Source: JALOAP01 sp964632355 (lineage in GTDB: Bacteria > Chloroflexota > Dehalococcoidia > Tepidiformales > Tepidiformaceae). Taken from it: a stretch of DNA of 12,777 nt. The DNA lies in assembly GCA_964632355.1 (NCBI GenBank), contig CAZWBW010000082.1, positions 1-12,777 of the forward strand, read 5' to 3'. A program made the position numbers and the translations under genes. Shown piece after piece: positions 6,472-12,744 of the stretch. Each line of letters opens with the position of its first letter. Positions within the stretch are counted from its first letter, which is position 1. Below the pieces are notes generated by a model. The model was given only the letters and a program-made list of their open reading frames with translations. It was not told the origin of the DNA and ran no database searches.

Positions 6472-7356
6472 ATGGCAATCGAGACTGGAACCTGGGCAGT
6501 AAAGGCCGGGCTGGCCCAGATGCTGAAGGGCGGCGTCATTATGGATGTCGTCACGCCCGAGCAGGCGAAGATCGCCGAGGAGGCGGGCGCTGTCGCCGTC
6601 ATGGCGCTCGAGCGCGTTCCCGCGGACATCCGCCGCGAAGGCGGTGTCGCCCGCATGAGCGACCCGAGCCTCATCCGCGAAATCATCGATGCGGTGAGCA
6701 TCCCCGTGATGGCGAAGGCCCGCATCGGCCATTTCGTTGAAGCCGAGATCCTGCAGGCGCTTGGCATCGACTACGTCGACGAGTCGGAAGTGCTGACGCC
6801 GGCGGACGAATCGCACCACATCGATAAGCACCAGTTCAAGGTGCCGTTCGTGTGTGGCGCGCGGAACCTCGGTGAAGCGCTTCGCCGCATCGGCGAGGGC
6901 GCCGCGATGATTCGCACCAAGGGCGAAGCCGGCACCGGCGACATCGTCGAAGCGGTTCGCCACATGCGCACGGTGCAGGCGGAGATCCGCCGCATCCAGA
7001 ACATGTCCGACGACGAGATTTACACGGCCGCGAAGGAGATGCAGGCGCCGCTTGAGCTGGTGCAGGCCGTGAAGCGCGAGGGCCGGCTCCCGGTGGTGAA
7101 CTTCGCCGCCGGCGGCGTGGCCACTCCCGCCGACGCCGCGCTCATGATGCGGCTGGGCGCCGATGGCGTGTTCGTAGGCTCGGGCATCTTCAAGTCGGAG
7201 AACCCGGCGAAGTACGCGAAGGCCATCGTCGAAGCGACCACGCACTACCAGGACCCGGAGATCCTCGCGAAGGTGAGCGCGGGCCTCGGCGCGGCGATGC
7301 GCGGCATCAGCGTCGGTTCGCTCGAAGAGAAGGAACTCCTCGCCACCCGCGGCTGG
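6472..7356 (+). CDS. pdxS: Pyridoxal 5'-phosphate synthase, lyase subunit PdxS
   Basis: 294-295 residues, the standard PdxS length; the reading ends at ...LATRGW with the stop at 7357-7359. PdxS condenses ribose 5-phosphate, glyceraldehyde 3-phosphate and ammonia to make the vitamin B6 coenzyme. Visible catalytic features: Asp25 in GVIMDVV, Lys82 in MAKARIGH (first covalent lysine), Lys150 in RTKGEAGTG (second lysine, followed by the phosphate-binding loop 151-156). The start at ATG 6472 has GGAG (6459-6462) nine bases upstream; an upstream in-frame GTG at 6457 overlaps that site and is less likely. The usual partner gene for the glutaminase subunit PdxT is not adjacent and not in this window, so it must be elsewhere or ammonia supplied otherwise. 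Transcription ends at the terminator at 7400-7426. Confidence 0.97.
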
Positions 7357-7399
7357 TAGCGGGCCTCACCCAGGCCTCACTCACGTTCGCCTAACAATG

Positions 7400-7426
7400 A
7401 AAGCCCCTCAGCTTTGAGGGGCTTTT
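7400..7426. terminator. Strong bidirectional intrinsic terminator
   Basis: AAAGCCCCTCA (7400-7410), loop GCTT, TGAGGGGCTTT (7415-7425): 11 perfect pairs followed by a T, with an A-run on the left side that becomes the U-run on the opposite strand. It sits between the convergent pdxS gene and the minus-strand operon at 7462-8116 and can stop both. Confidence 0.92.
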
Positions 7427-7444
7427 CTCATCTGTGCGAGCTTG

Positions 7445-7465
7445 CCAACAGCCAACAGCCACTAC
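7445..7465 (-). repeat. Short heptanucleotide tract (CTGTTGG units) at a stop codon
   Basis: On the minus strand the sequence reads GTAGTGG, CTGTTGG, CTGTTGG, starting with the TAG stop of the 93-residue gene. The 13-base string GGCTGTTGGCTGT recurs on the plus strand at 8294-8306. Same 7-base period as the larger tracts. Confidence 0.65.
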
Positions 7466-7743
7466 CACTCCCGCACGCGCTCTTCGAACGCCTTCCGAAT
7501 GGCGTCGGCCGTTTCGGCATCGAGGAGCGGCCCGAGGAAGTCGAGGCGGTCTTCGAGGTAGTCGCGCGCGGATTCGCGATCGATGACGTCGTCGTTGTTG
7601 GCGGCTTCGTGCACCAGTGCAGACGCAACATCGCCCGGGCGCGCCAAGAACGCGTCCCGGGCGGAGGCTTCATCGAGCGTGTCGGGACTCACACCAAGAA
7701 TTCGCGCGGCCTGCCGCACCAGGACCCCGGGGGTGTGAGTCAT
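7462..7743 (-). CDS. Small acidic helical protein of unknown function
   Basis: 93 residues, rich in Asp, Glu, Ala and Arg, predicted mostly helical (for example LDEASARDAFLARPGDVASA at about 23-42), without cysteines, signal peptide or membrane span. I do not recognise the family. It starts only 10 bases after the stop of the zinc-ribbon gene, and its AGGA ribosome binding site overlaps that stop codon (TAGGA), so the two genes are almost certainly cotranscribed and probably translationally coupled. Its own stop codon is the first element of a heptanucleotide tract. Confidence 0.75.
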   Translation of the reverse strand: MTHTPGVLVRQAARILGVSPDTLDEASARDAFLARPGDVASALVHEAANNDDVIDRESARDYLEDRLDFLGPLLDAETADAIRKAFEERVREW

Positions 7744-7753
7744 TCGTTCGATC

Positions 7754-8116
7754 CTAGTGAGCCGGCGCCTCCCGCGGAGTCGGCGGCTTGATCTTGCTGT
7801 AGCAGGTGCTGCAATACACGGGGCGTTCGCCGCGCGGGATGAACGGCACCTCGGTCATCTGACCACATTCGGCACAGGCGGCCGGGTGCATCTGCCGCGG
7901 CGTCTTGCCACCGAAGCTGGCGAAGTTGCCGTAGCGGACATACCCGTCGGTTTCCTGCAGGCTGCTCTGGCTGGCGCGGCGCGCCGAGCGGCACGCCTGG
8001 CACCGGGTGGGCTCGTTCATCAAGCCCTTGTTCGCGTAGAACTCCTGCTCGCCCGCGGTGAACACGAAGTGGGTGCCGCAATCACGGCAAACGATTTGCT
8101 TGTCGGCAAAGGCCAA
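7754..8116 (-). CDS. Double zinc-ribbon protein (zf_Tbcl-like N-terminal domain)
   Basis: 120 residues with two four-cysteine zinc sites: Cys10/13 with Cys39/42, and Cys81/84 with Cys102/105. The first block (DKQIVCRDCG, then FVFTAGEQEFYANKG and PTRCQACR) matches the 'probable zinc-ribbon' family found in many anaerobic and Chloroflexota bacteria; the second (CAECG ... RPVYCSTCYSK) is the companion CxxC ribbon often seen downstream of it. Between them is a Gly/Phe-rich linker. Role unknown; nucleic-acid or protein binding is usual for such ribbons. The start is taken at TTG 8116 because GAGGAG (minus strand, 8126-8131) lies nine bases upstream and family members begin just before ADK; a further 25 codons upstream are open but non-typical. 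Confidence 0.85.
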   Translation of the reverse strand: MAFADKQIVCRDCGTHFVFTAGEQEFYANKGLMNEPTRCQACRSARRASQSSLQETDGYVRYGNFASFGGKTPRQMHPAACAECGQMTEVPFIPRGERPVYCSTCYSKIKPPTPREAPAH

Positions 8117-8156
8117 TGGGAAGGACTCCTCTCTGCATCCGCAGGTCTCGTTATTT

Positions 8157-8162
8157 ATGGTA
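8157..8162 (-). promoter_or_regulatory. -10-like element TACCAT for the zinc-ribbon operon
   Basis: On the minus strand TACCAT begins an AT-rich patch (TACCATAAATAA) about 40 bases upstream of the TTG start, unusual in this GC-rich setting. Fits TAnnnT; no clear -35. Confidence 0.35.
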
Positions 8163-8182
8163 GCACGTTCGGAAAGTGGATC

Positions 8183-8259
8183 AGTGCCCAATGCCCAGTG
8201 CCCGGTGCTCAGTGCTCAGTGCTCAGTAGGGGTTCCCAGTTCCCGGTTCCCGGTTCTCA
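8183..8259 (+). repeat. Tandem heptanucleotide repeat tract 2 (AGTGCYC then GTTCCCR units)
   Basis: Eleven consecutive heptamers in perfect register: AGTGCCC, AATGCCC, AGTGCCC, GGTGCTC, AGTGCTC, AGTGCTC, AGTAGGG, GTTCCCA, GTTCCCG, GTTCCCG, GTTCTCA. Same order and orientation as tract 1. Noncoding; it lies just upstream of the zinc-ribbon operon promoter region. Confidence 0.92.
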
Positions 8260-8404
8260 GAGGTAGGCGGCGGCTGGAATGCCGGAACCCCTTGGCTGTT
8301 GGCTGTCGACGTCGGTTGTCGTGCATTCTTCGGAACCTGTGCTGATCGCGGAAGCCCGGGTGCGTTGGGCGCTCCCTCACGGTCGCGGTACTGCCAAGGT
8401 CCAC
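8260..8404. other. Interval between two inverted heptanucleotide tracts
   Basis: About 145 bases framed by tract 2 and tract 3, which are in opposite orientation and could pair with each other. It contains two TTGGCTG units (8292-8305), matching the CTGTTGG tract at 7445-7465 in reverse orientation. No gene with a ribosome binding site is visible. A noncoding RNA or a relic mobile repeat cannot be excluded. Confidence 0.4.
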
Positions 8405-8405
8405 T

Positions 8406-8482
8406 CAGCACTGAGCACTGAGGACTCAGCACTCAGCACTGATCACTGATCACTGAGCACTGAGCACTGACCTCTGACCACC
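8406..8482 (-). repeat. Tandem heptanucleotide repeat tract 3 (AGTGCTC units, inverted)
   Basis: Eleven heptamers in register on the plus strand: CAGCACT, GAGCACT, GAGGACT, CAGCACT, CAGCACT, GATCACT, GATCACT, GAGCACT, GAGCACT, GACCTCT, GACCACC. These are the reverse complement of the AGTGCTC type in tracts 1 and 2. It ends 18 bases before the -10-like element of the SDR gene. Confidence 0.92.
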
Positions 8483-8499
8483 GGTCCCTCCCACCCGTG

Positions 8500-8505
8500 T
8501 AAACT
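8500..8505 (+). promoter_or_regulatory. -10-like element TAAACT before the SDR gene
   Basis: Second copy of the nonamer GTAAACTCC (8499-8507; first copy 3031-3039). A start point near 8512 would give a leader of about 22 bases containing the GGGGAGGG ribosome binding site. Confidence 0.4.
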
Positions 8506-8533
8506 CCGCGCATTTCCACCAGGGGAGGGTTCG

Positions 8534-9354
8534 ATGCGACTGGAAGGCAGAGTGGCAATCGTGACCGGTGGGGCGCGCGGTATCGGCGAGGGCATCGCGC
8601 GCTGTCTCGCCGAGGAGGGCGCGCGTGTGGCCATCCTCGACCTCGACGGCGAGCAGGCGGCGGCGACCGCGAACGCCATCGGGAGGGGCGCCATCGGCTT
8701 CGCGTGCGATGTGGCGGTCGAAGCCGAGGCGGCCGACGGTGTGTCGCACGTGATCACCGCGTTCGGTGGGCTCGACATCGTCGTGAACAACGCGGGCGCC
8801 GGCCGGGGGCCCATCCCGCTCGAGCAGATCCAGCAGGTCGCGCCGGGGATTGCGAACGTGCCACAGGNNNNNNNNNNTGGGACGAGACGCTCGCACAGAA
8901 CCTGCGGACCACGTTCCTGGTTTCGAAGGCGGCCATCCCGCACCTCGAAGCGCGGGGCAGTGGCGCCATCGTGAACATCTCGTCGATTGCGGGCTTCACG
9001 GCGAGCCCGACGCTCGCCGCCTATGCCGCGGCGAAGGCGGGCGTCATCTCGTTCACGCGGAGTCTCGCGCTCGAACTGGCGCCGAAGGACATCCGGGTGA
9101 ACGCGATCTGCCCCGGGTTCCTGTGGACACGCGCGTGGGAAGGGCTGGCGGCGGTGATGCAGGCCTCGAACCCGGCGTTCGCGAGCATGTCGCCGCGCGA
9201 CATCTTCCTCGAGGTGGTGAAGCGCGGGGTGCCGATGGGCCGCGAACAAACGCCCGAAGACATCGGGAAGCTCGCCGCGTTCCTCGCCAGCGACGACGCC
9301 CGGAACATCACCGGGCAGTACATCGCCGTCGACGGCGGGATCACGCTGCAGTAG
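8534..9354 (+). CDS. Short-chain dehydrogenase/reductase (SDR), interrupted by an assembly gap
   Basis: NAD(P)-dependent oxidoreductase of the classical SDR family. Before the gap: cofactor motif TGGARGIG (11-18), Asp36/Asp38 after beta-2 (LDLD, favouring NAD over NADP), and NNAG (85-88). After the gap: NISS, the catalytic Ser and YAAAK (Tyr and Lys in LAAYAAAKAG), then NAICPGF and a C-terminal DGG. Ten N at 8868-8877 replace part of the helix before the WDETLAQNL segment. The reading frame changes across the gap, so the true gap length is not 10 but 2, 5, 8, 11 ... bases; the gene itself need not be broken. Start fixed by GGGGAGGG (8522-8529). It ends two bases from the convergent zinc-ribbon/GGDEF-like gene. 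Substrate unknown; 3-oxoacyl reductase or a related alcohol dehydrogenase are possible. Confidence 0.9.
8868..8877. other. Assembly gap (10 N)
   Basis: Ten undetermined bases inside the SDR gene. Frame analysis shows the placeholder length is wrong by one base modulo three. Confidence 0.98.
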
Positions 9355-9356
9355 CG

Positions 9357-10544
9357 CTAGCGCGGAACGCGGCTCCCGGCGCGGCCGAAGTACATGCGGC
9401 CGAGGACGCTCGACCATGCGGGCCGGGAGCCGCCGCCCGGCTCGAGCGGCTCGTCGGCAGGGGCGCGGCCGCGCACGGTCACGTCGTAGCCGGGGCCGAG
9501 CAGGAGTTCCATCCGGCGAACGATCCCGTCGATGTGTTCGTCGCTGCAATAGATGATGACGGGCAGGCTGCCATCGGTGGCCATGCCGATGCGGTCGTAG
9601 CCGCGCAGGAACCGCCGCAGCACCAGGAACACGTCGAGTCCGTCCGCGCCGTGGGGCGGGCGGACTTCGACCAGGTGCGCCGGTAGCCCGAACCGCGGGC
9701 GAAGCCAGTAGACCGGGAGCCCCGTGGCTTCGTCGCGGCTTTTCACGGCCAGCGGGTCGGCGAGGCGGTCGAACGCGCCGGTGATCTGCTGGCGCGAAAG
9801 CGGAGCCGCGAGCAGGTCCGCGGCGCCGTAGCGAAGCGCATCGGCGGCGTCCTGGACGTGTTCGGGCGAGGCGACGACCACGACCCGCACCCGTTCGGTG
9901 ATCGGGAGCGAGTTGGTGAAGACGAAGGCCTGGCGCCGGCTGCCCGCCGCAACGAAATAGACGCGCTCCTCGGGCGCGCCGATTTCCCGTGGGTCGTTTT
10001 CGAACGAATGGCCCAGGTGCGCGGCGGCCTCGCGCACGAGTTCGCGTTCGGCGTCGGAGAGCCCATGGCAGACCGCACGGTAGCGCAGGTCGGCCGGGGC
10101 GCTGCCCCGCGGATCGTGTGCGGCCCGGCGGTTCGTCCAGCGCGTCGCCGACTCCTGGCCGAGCAGGTCGCGAAACCAGCTGAGGCACCCTTCGCAGACG
10201 CGATGCGAGCGGCTGGTAGTGTAGAGGCGCGTGAGGGGCGCAGGGCTCGCCGGAGTGACCGCTGCTTCGAGCCGCACATCAAACGCAGTTTCGCCGGCGA
10301 GGCCGTGGCAGATATCACAGCCGCCCGGCACGGCAACCGCGGCGCGTTCAGGGACGTGGAGATCGCTCGCGACGCCCCCCGGCCGTTCGACCACGGCTGT
10401 GAGCGTTTCGGCGATGAGCGCGAAGCACGGCGTGCAGACCTGCACGCGCTGGAGCTCACCCGCACCGTCGCGGGCGATGTGGAGCGTGCCGCATCGGTCG
10501 CTCGATGCGCACATCGCGCAGAACCCGTCCCAATTCCCGGCCAT
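9357..10544 (-). CDS. Multi-zinc-ribbon protein with receiver-like and degenerate GGDEF-like C-terminal regions
   Basis: 395 residues. N-terminal half: two CxxC/CxxC zinc sites, Cys9/12 with Cys37/40, and Cys76/79 with Cys117/120. Middle: residues about 217-265 (RVRVVVVASPEHV ... YGAADLLAAPLSRQQI) resemble the last half of a response-regulator receiver, with Ala-Pro in place of the usual Lys-Pro. C-terminal: residues about 270-350 begin DEATGLP, the hallmark entry of GGDEF domains (DxLTGLP), and end with LRRFLRGYDRIGMATDGSLPVII, where the GGDEF signature itself has become TDGSL. It would therefore not make cyclic di-GMP; a sensing or scaffold role is inferred. The start at 10544 has a perfect GGAGGT six bases upstream; the reading frame stays open upstream but that part lies antisense to tmk. 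I do not know a named family with this architecture. Confidence 0.82.
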   Translation of the reverse strand: MAGNWDGFCAMCASSDRCGTLHIARDGAGELQRVQVCTPCFALIAETLTAVVERPGGVASDLHVPERAAVAVPGGCDICHGLAGETAFDVRLEAAVTPASPAPLTRLYTTSRSHRVCEGCLSWFRDLLGQESATRWTNRRAAHDPRGSAPADLRYRAVCHGLSDAERELVREAAAHLGHSFENDPREIGAPEERVYFVAAGSRRQAFVFTNSLPITERVRVVVVASPEHVQDAADALRYGAADLLAAPLSRQQITGAFDRLADPLAVKSRDEATGLPVYWLRPRFGLPAHLVEVRPPHGADGLDVFLVLRRFLRGYDRIGMATDGSLPVIIYCSDEHIDGIVRRMELLLGPGYDVTVRGRAPADEPLEPGGGSRPAWSSVLGRMYFGRAGSRVPR

Positions 10545-10622
10545 CGCAACACCTCCGACGGGATCATCGGCACGTGAGGCGCTCGGCCTGAGCCGCGACC
10601 GGAGCGGAAGGAGCGGCTGCGG

Positions 10623-10628
10623 TAAGCT
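10623..10628 (+). promoter_or_regulatory. -10 element TAAGCT giving a leaderless tmk transcript
   Basis: TAAGCT ends six bases before the GTG start of tmk, the spacing that places the transcription start at or next to the start codon. There is no ribosome binding site at a usable distance (the nearest, AAGGAG at 10608-10613, is 21 bases away), which supports leaderless translation. The TAA in this element is also an in-frame stop that blocks any upstream extension. Confidence 0.6.
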
Positions 10629-10634
10629 GCGCCC

Positions 10635-11264
10635 GTGTTCGTTGTGCTCGAAGGGGGCGAAGGGGCAGGGAAGACCACGCTCGCGGCAGCGCTCGCCCCG
10701 CGGATCGAGGCGCTGGGCCGCGAGGTGGTGCTGACGCGCGAACCCGGTGGCACCGCTGCGGGCGAACTGGTGCGCGCAATCCTGCACGAACCGCTGCCGC
10801 CGTGGGGCGAGACCTTCGCCTTCCTGGCAGCACGCGCCGCGCTCGTCGACCAGGTGATTCGGCCGGCGCTCGAACGTGGCGCCGTGATCATCTCCGATCG
10901 GTTCGCCGGGAGCACCTTCGCGTACCAGGGGTATGGCCGCGGGCTCGACCTCGACGAGCTCCGGCGGGCGAACGCGTTGGCGACCGGTGGACTCGAACCC
11001 GGGCTGGTGCTCTACCTCGACCTGCCGCCCGAGATGGGGCTGGCGCGGAAGGACGGCGAATCCGAGGCGATTCGCACGGGGCTCGAAGGGCTGGCGTTCC
11101 ACCGGCGGGTGCGTGAAGGGTTTCTCGCGCAGGCGGCGGCGGATCCGAGCCGCTGGCACACACTCGATGCGACGCAACCGCCGGACGCTGTGGCGGAGGC
11201 CGCGTGGGCGGTGCTGGAGGAGCGGTTGCGGCCTGGCGCACCCGGCCATTTGGCGAGCGAATAG
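10635..11264 (+). CDS. tmk: Thymidylate kinase
   Basis: 209 residues, normal length. Phosphorylates dTMP to dTDP with ATP, an essential step of DNA precursor supply, in the cytoplasm. Visible motifs: P-loop GGEGAGKTT (7-15) without the P-loop arginine of eukaryotic enzymes; REPGGT (35-40); the DR motif in SDRFAGSTFAYQGYGRG (87-103), which binds dTMP; YLDLPPE (127-133); and a basic lid region with FHRRVREGF (155-163). GTG start at 10635 is fixed by an in-frame stop 12 bases upstream. It is divergent from the zinc-ribbon gene with a 90-base gap. The usual neighbour holB is not seen. Confidence 0.96.
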   Translation: MFVVLEGGEGAGKTTLAAALAPRIEALGREVVLTREPGGTAAGELVRAILHEPLPPWGETFAFLAARAALVDQVIRPALERGAVIISDRFAGSTFAYQGYGRGLDLDELRRANALATGGLEPGLVLYLDLPPEMGLARKDGESEAIRTGLEGLAFHRRVREGFLAQAAADPSRWHTLDATQPPDAVAEAAWAVLEERLRPGAPGHLASE

Positions 11265-11354
11265 CAGCGTCACCGGGTATCCGTCGAAATCTATGGATCG
11301 ATAGCTTGCGGCTTTATCATAGGCATTTGCCAGTGGCACCGGGCGTAGCGGCGT

Positions 11355-11368
11355 GATTGTATACAATC
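11355..11368. promoter_or_regulatory. 14-bp perfect palindrome, probable operator over a -10 element
   Basis: GATTGTATACAATC equals its own reverse complement. The core TTGTATACAA fits the T-N-G-T ... A-C-N-A pattern of many GntR-family operators. It contains TACAAT (11362-11367), a good -10 hexamer, so a bound repressor would block the promoter. It ends 23 bases before the ATG of the following gene. The regulator is not in the window. Confidence 0.55.
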
Positions 11369-11391
11369 AGCTTTCACTCGAGGTTTCCCTC

Positions 11392-12744
11392 ATGGCCGCC
11401 AACTGGCTTACCTATGCCGACCCCACCGCACACACCTCGACCGAGGGCCCCGACTACTTCCGCGACGCCTTCCCCTATTCGCTCCCGCCGCTGGTCCAGT
11501 TCGAACGCGAACCGGTGCCGCTCGACCCGGCACCCGAGATCTGGATCACCGACACCACCTTCCGCGACGGTCAGCAGAGCCGCGCCCCGTATTCGGTCGA
11601 GCAGATCGTGCACCTGTTCGAGCTGCTCCACCGGCTTGGCGGGCCGAAGGGCATGATTCGCCAGACCGAGTTCTTCCTGTACACGAAGAAGGACCGCGAG
11701 GCGGTCGAGCGGTGCCAGGAACTCGGGTACGAATTCCCACAGATCACCGGCTGGATTCGCGCCACGAAGGCCGACTACGAGCTCGTGCGCGCCGCGGGCC
11801 TCCGCGAGACCGGCATCCTCTGCTCGATCTCCGACTACCACATCTTCAAGAAGCTCGGTTCGACCCGCGAGAAGACGATCCAGTCGTACCTGGAAGTGGT
11901 CGACATGGCGCTGGCCGACGGCGTCGTGCCGCGCGTCCACATCGAGGATTCGACCCGCGCCGACTTCTACAACGTGGTGCTGCCGTTCGTGCAGGCGCTC
12001 ATGGAACGCGGGCGGCAGGCGGGTATCCAGGTCAAGGTTCGCTATCCCGACACGATGGGCGTCGGCGTGCCCGACCCGCACGCGGCGCTTCCGCGTGGCA
12101 TCCCACGGCTCACCTATGCGTTGCGGCACGAAGCGGGCGTCCCCTCCGAAGCGCTCGAATTCCACGGCCAGAACGACCTGAACGCGATCATCCCGAACGC
12201 GGTCGCGGCCTGGCTCTATGGCGCGAGTTCGAACAACGGCACGCTGCTCGGCATCGGCGAACGGAGCGGCAACACGCCGATCGAGGCGCTCGTGTTCTGG
12301 CTCATCGGCCTCACGGGCGAGATGCACGGCATCGAAACGCGCGTCATCAGCGAAATCGCCGACTACTACCGCAGCATCGGCGAGACGGTCGACCAGCGGC
12401 TGCCGTTCGTCGGCGACAACTTCAACGTGACCCGCGCGGGCATCCACGCCGACGGGATGATCAAGGACGAGGAGATCTACAACCCGTTCGATACGCGGGC
12501 ACTGCTCGACCGGCCGCCCGGCGTGGCCATCACCGACAAGAGCGGCGCTGCGGGCCTGCTGATGTGGATGCAGAAGCACCGCCCGCAGGAGGCCGCGGGG
12601 CTCGACAAGCGCGACCCGCGCCTCGCTCGCGTGCTCGAACTCGTGATGCGCGAATACGACGAGGGCCGCGTCACCTCGATCAGCGACGAAGAGGTGCACG
12701 CAATGATTGACGAAGCGTTCGCGACGGCGGGCGTCGGACAGTAG
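11392..12744 (+). CDS. DRE-TIM metallolyase, Re-citrate synthase/isopropylmalate synthase-like
   Basis: 450 residues. The barrel begins with EIWITDTTFRDGQQS (49-63), the active-site motif (Arg58, Asp59) of the Claisen-condensing DRE-TIM family that includes isopropylmalate, homocitrate, citramalate and Re-citrate synthases. Other family features are NGTLLGIGERSGN (282-294) and GIHADGMIKDEEIYNPFD (350-367). Overall wording and length most resemble Re-citrate synthases of anaerobes (acetyl-CoA plus oxaloacetate to citrate), as I recall them; no regulatory leucine-binding domain is present, arguing against a classical LeuA. At the metal site the usual His-x-His is His258-Gly-Gln260. The start at 11392 follows GAGG (11380-11383); an in-frame GTG at 11353 overlaps the palindrome and is rejected. 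It is preceded by its own regulated-looking promoter, so it is probably transcribed separately from tmk. Confidence 0.85.
   Translation: MAANWLTYADPTAHTSTEGPDYFRDAFPYSLPPLVQFEREPVPLDPAPEIWITDTTFRDGQQSRAPYSVEQIVHLFELLHRLGGPKGMIRQTEFFLYTKKDREAVERCQELGYEFPQITGWIRATKADYELVRAAGLRETGILCSISDYHIFKKLGSTREKTIQSYLEVVDMALADGVVPRVHIEDSTRADFYNVVLPFVQALMERGRQAGIQVKVRYPDTMGVGVPDPHAALPRGIPRLTYALRHEAGVPSEALEFHGQNDLNAIIPNAVAAWLYGASSNNGTLLGIGERSGNTPIEALVFWLIGLTGEMHGIETRVISEIADYYRSIGETVDQRLPFVGDNFNVTRAGIHADGMIKDEEIYNPFDTRALLDRPPGVAITDKSGAAGLLMWMQKHRPQEAAGLDKRDPRLARVLELVMREYDEGRVTSISDEEVHAMIDEAFATAGVGQ

Noticed and set aside
8183..8482. CRISPR array
   Set aside because: The repeats are 7-base tandem units with no unique spacers and no cas genes nearby.
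8534..9354. Pseudogene or genuine frameshift in the SDR gene
   Set aside because: The frame change coincides with the N gap and all SDR motifs are present on both sides.
10545..11366. Upstream extension of the zinc-ribbon/GGDEF-like gene over tmk
   Set aside because: The extension is antisense to tmk, lacks family features, and a perfect ribosome binding site marks the start at 10544.
11374..12699. 441-residue minus-strand reading frame
   Set aside because: Antisense mirror of the DRE-TIM enzyme, which has clear motifs; no motifs in this frame.
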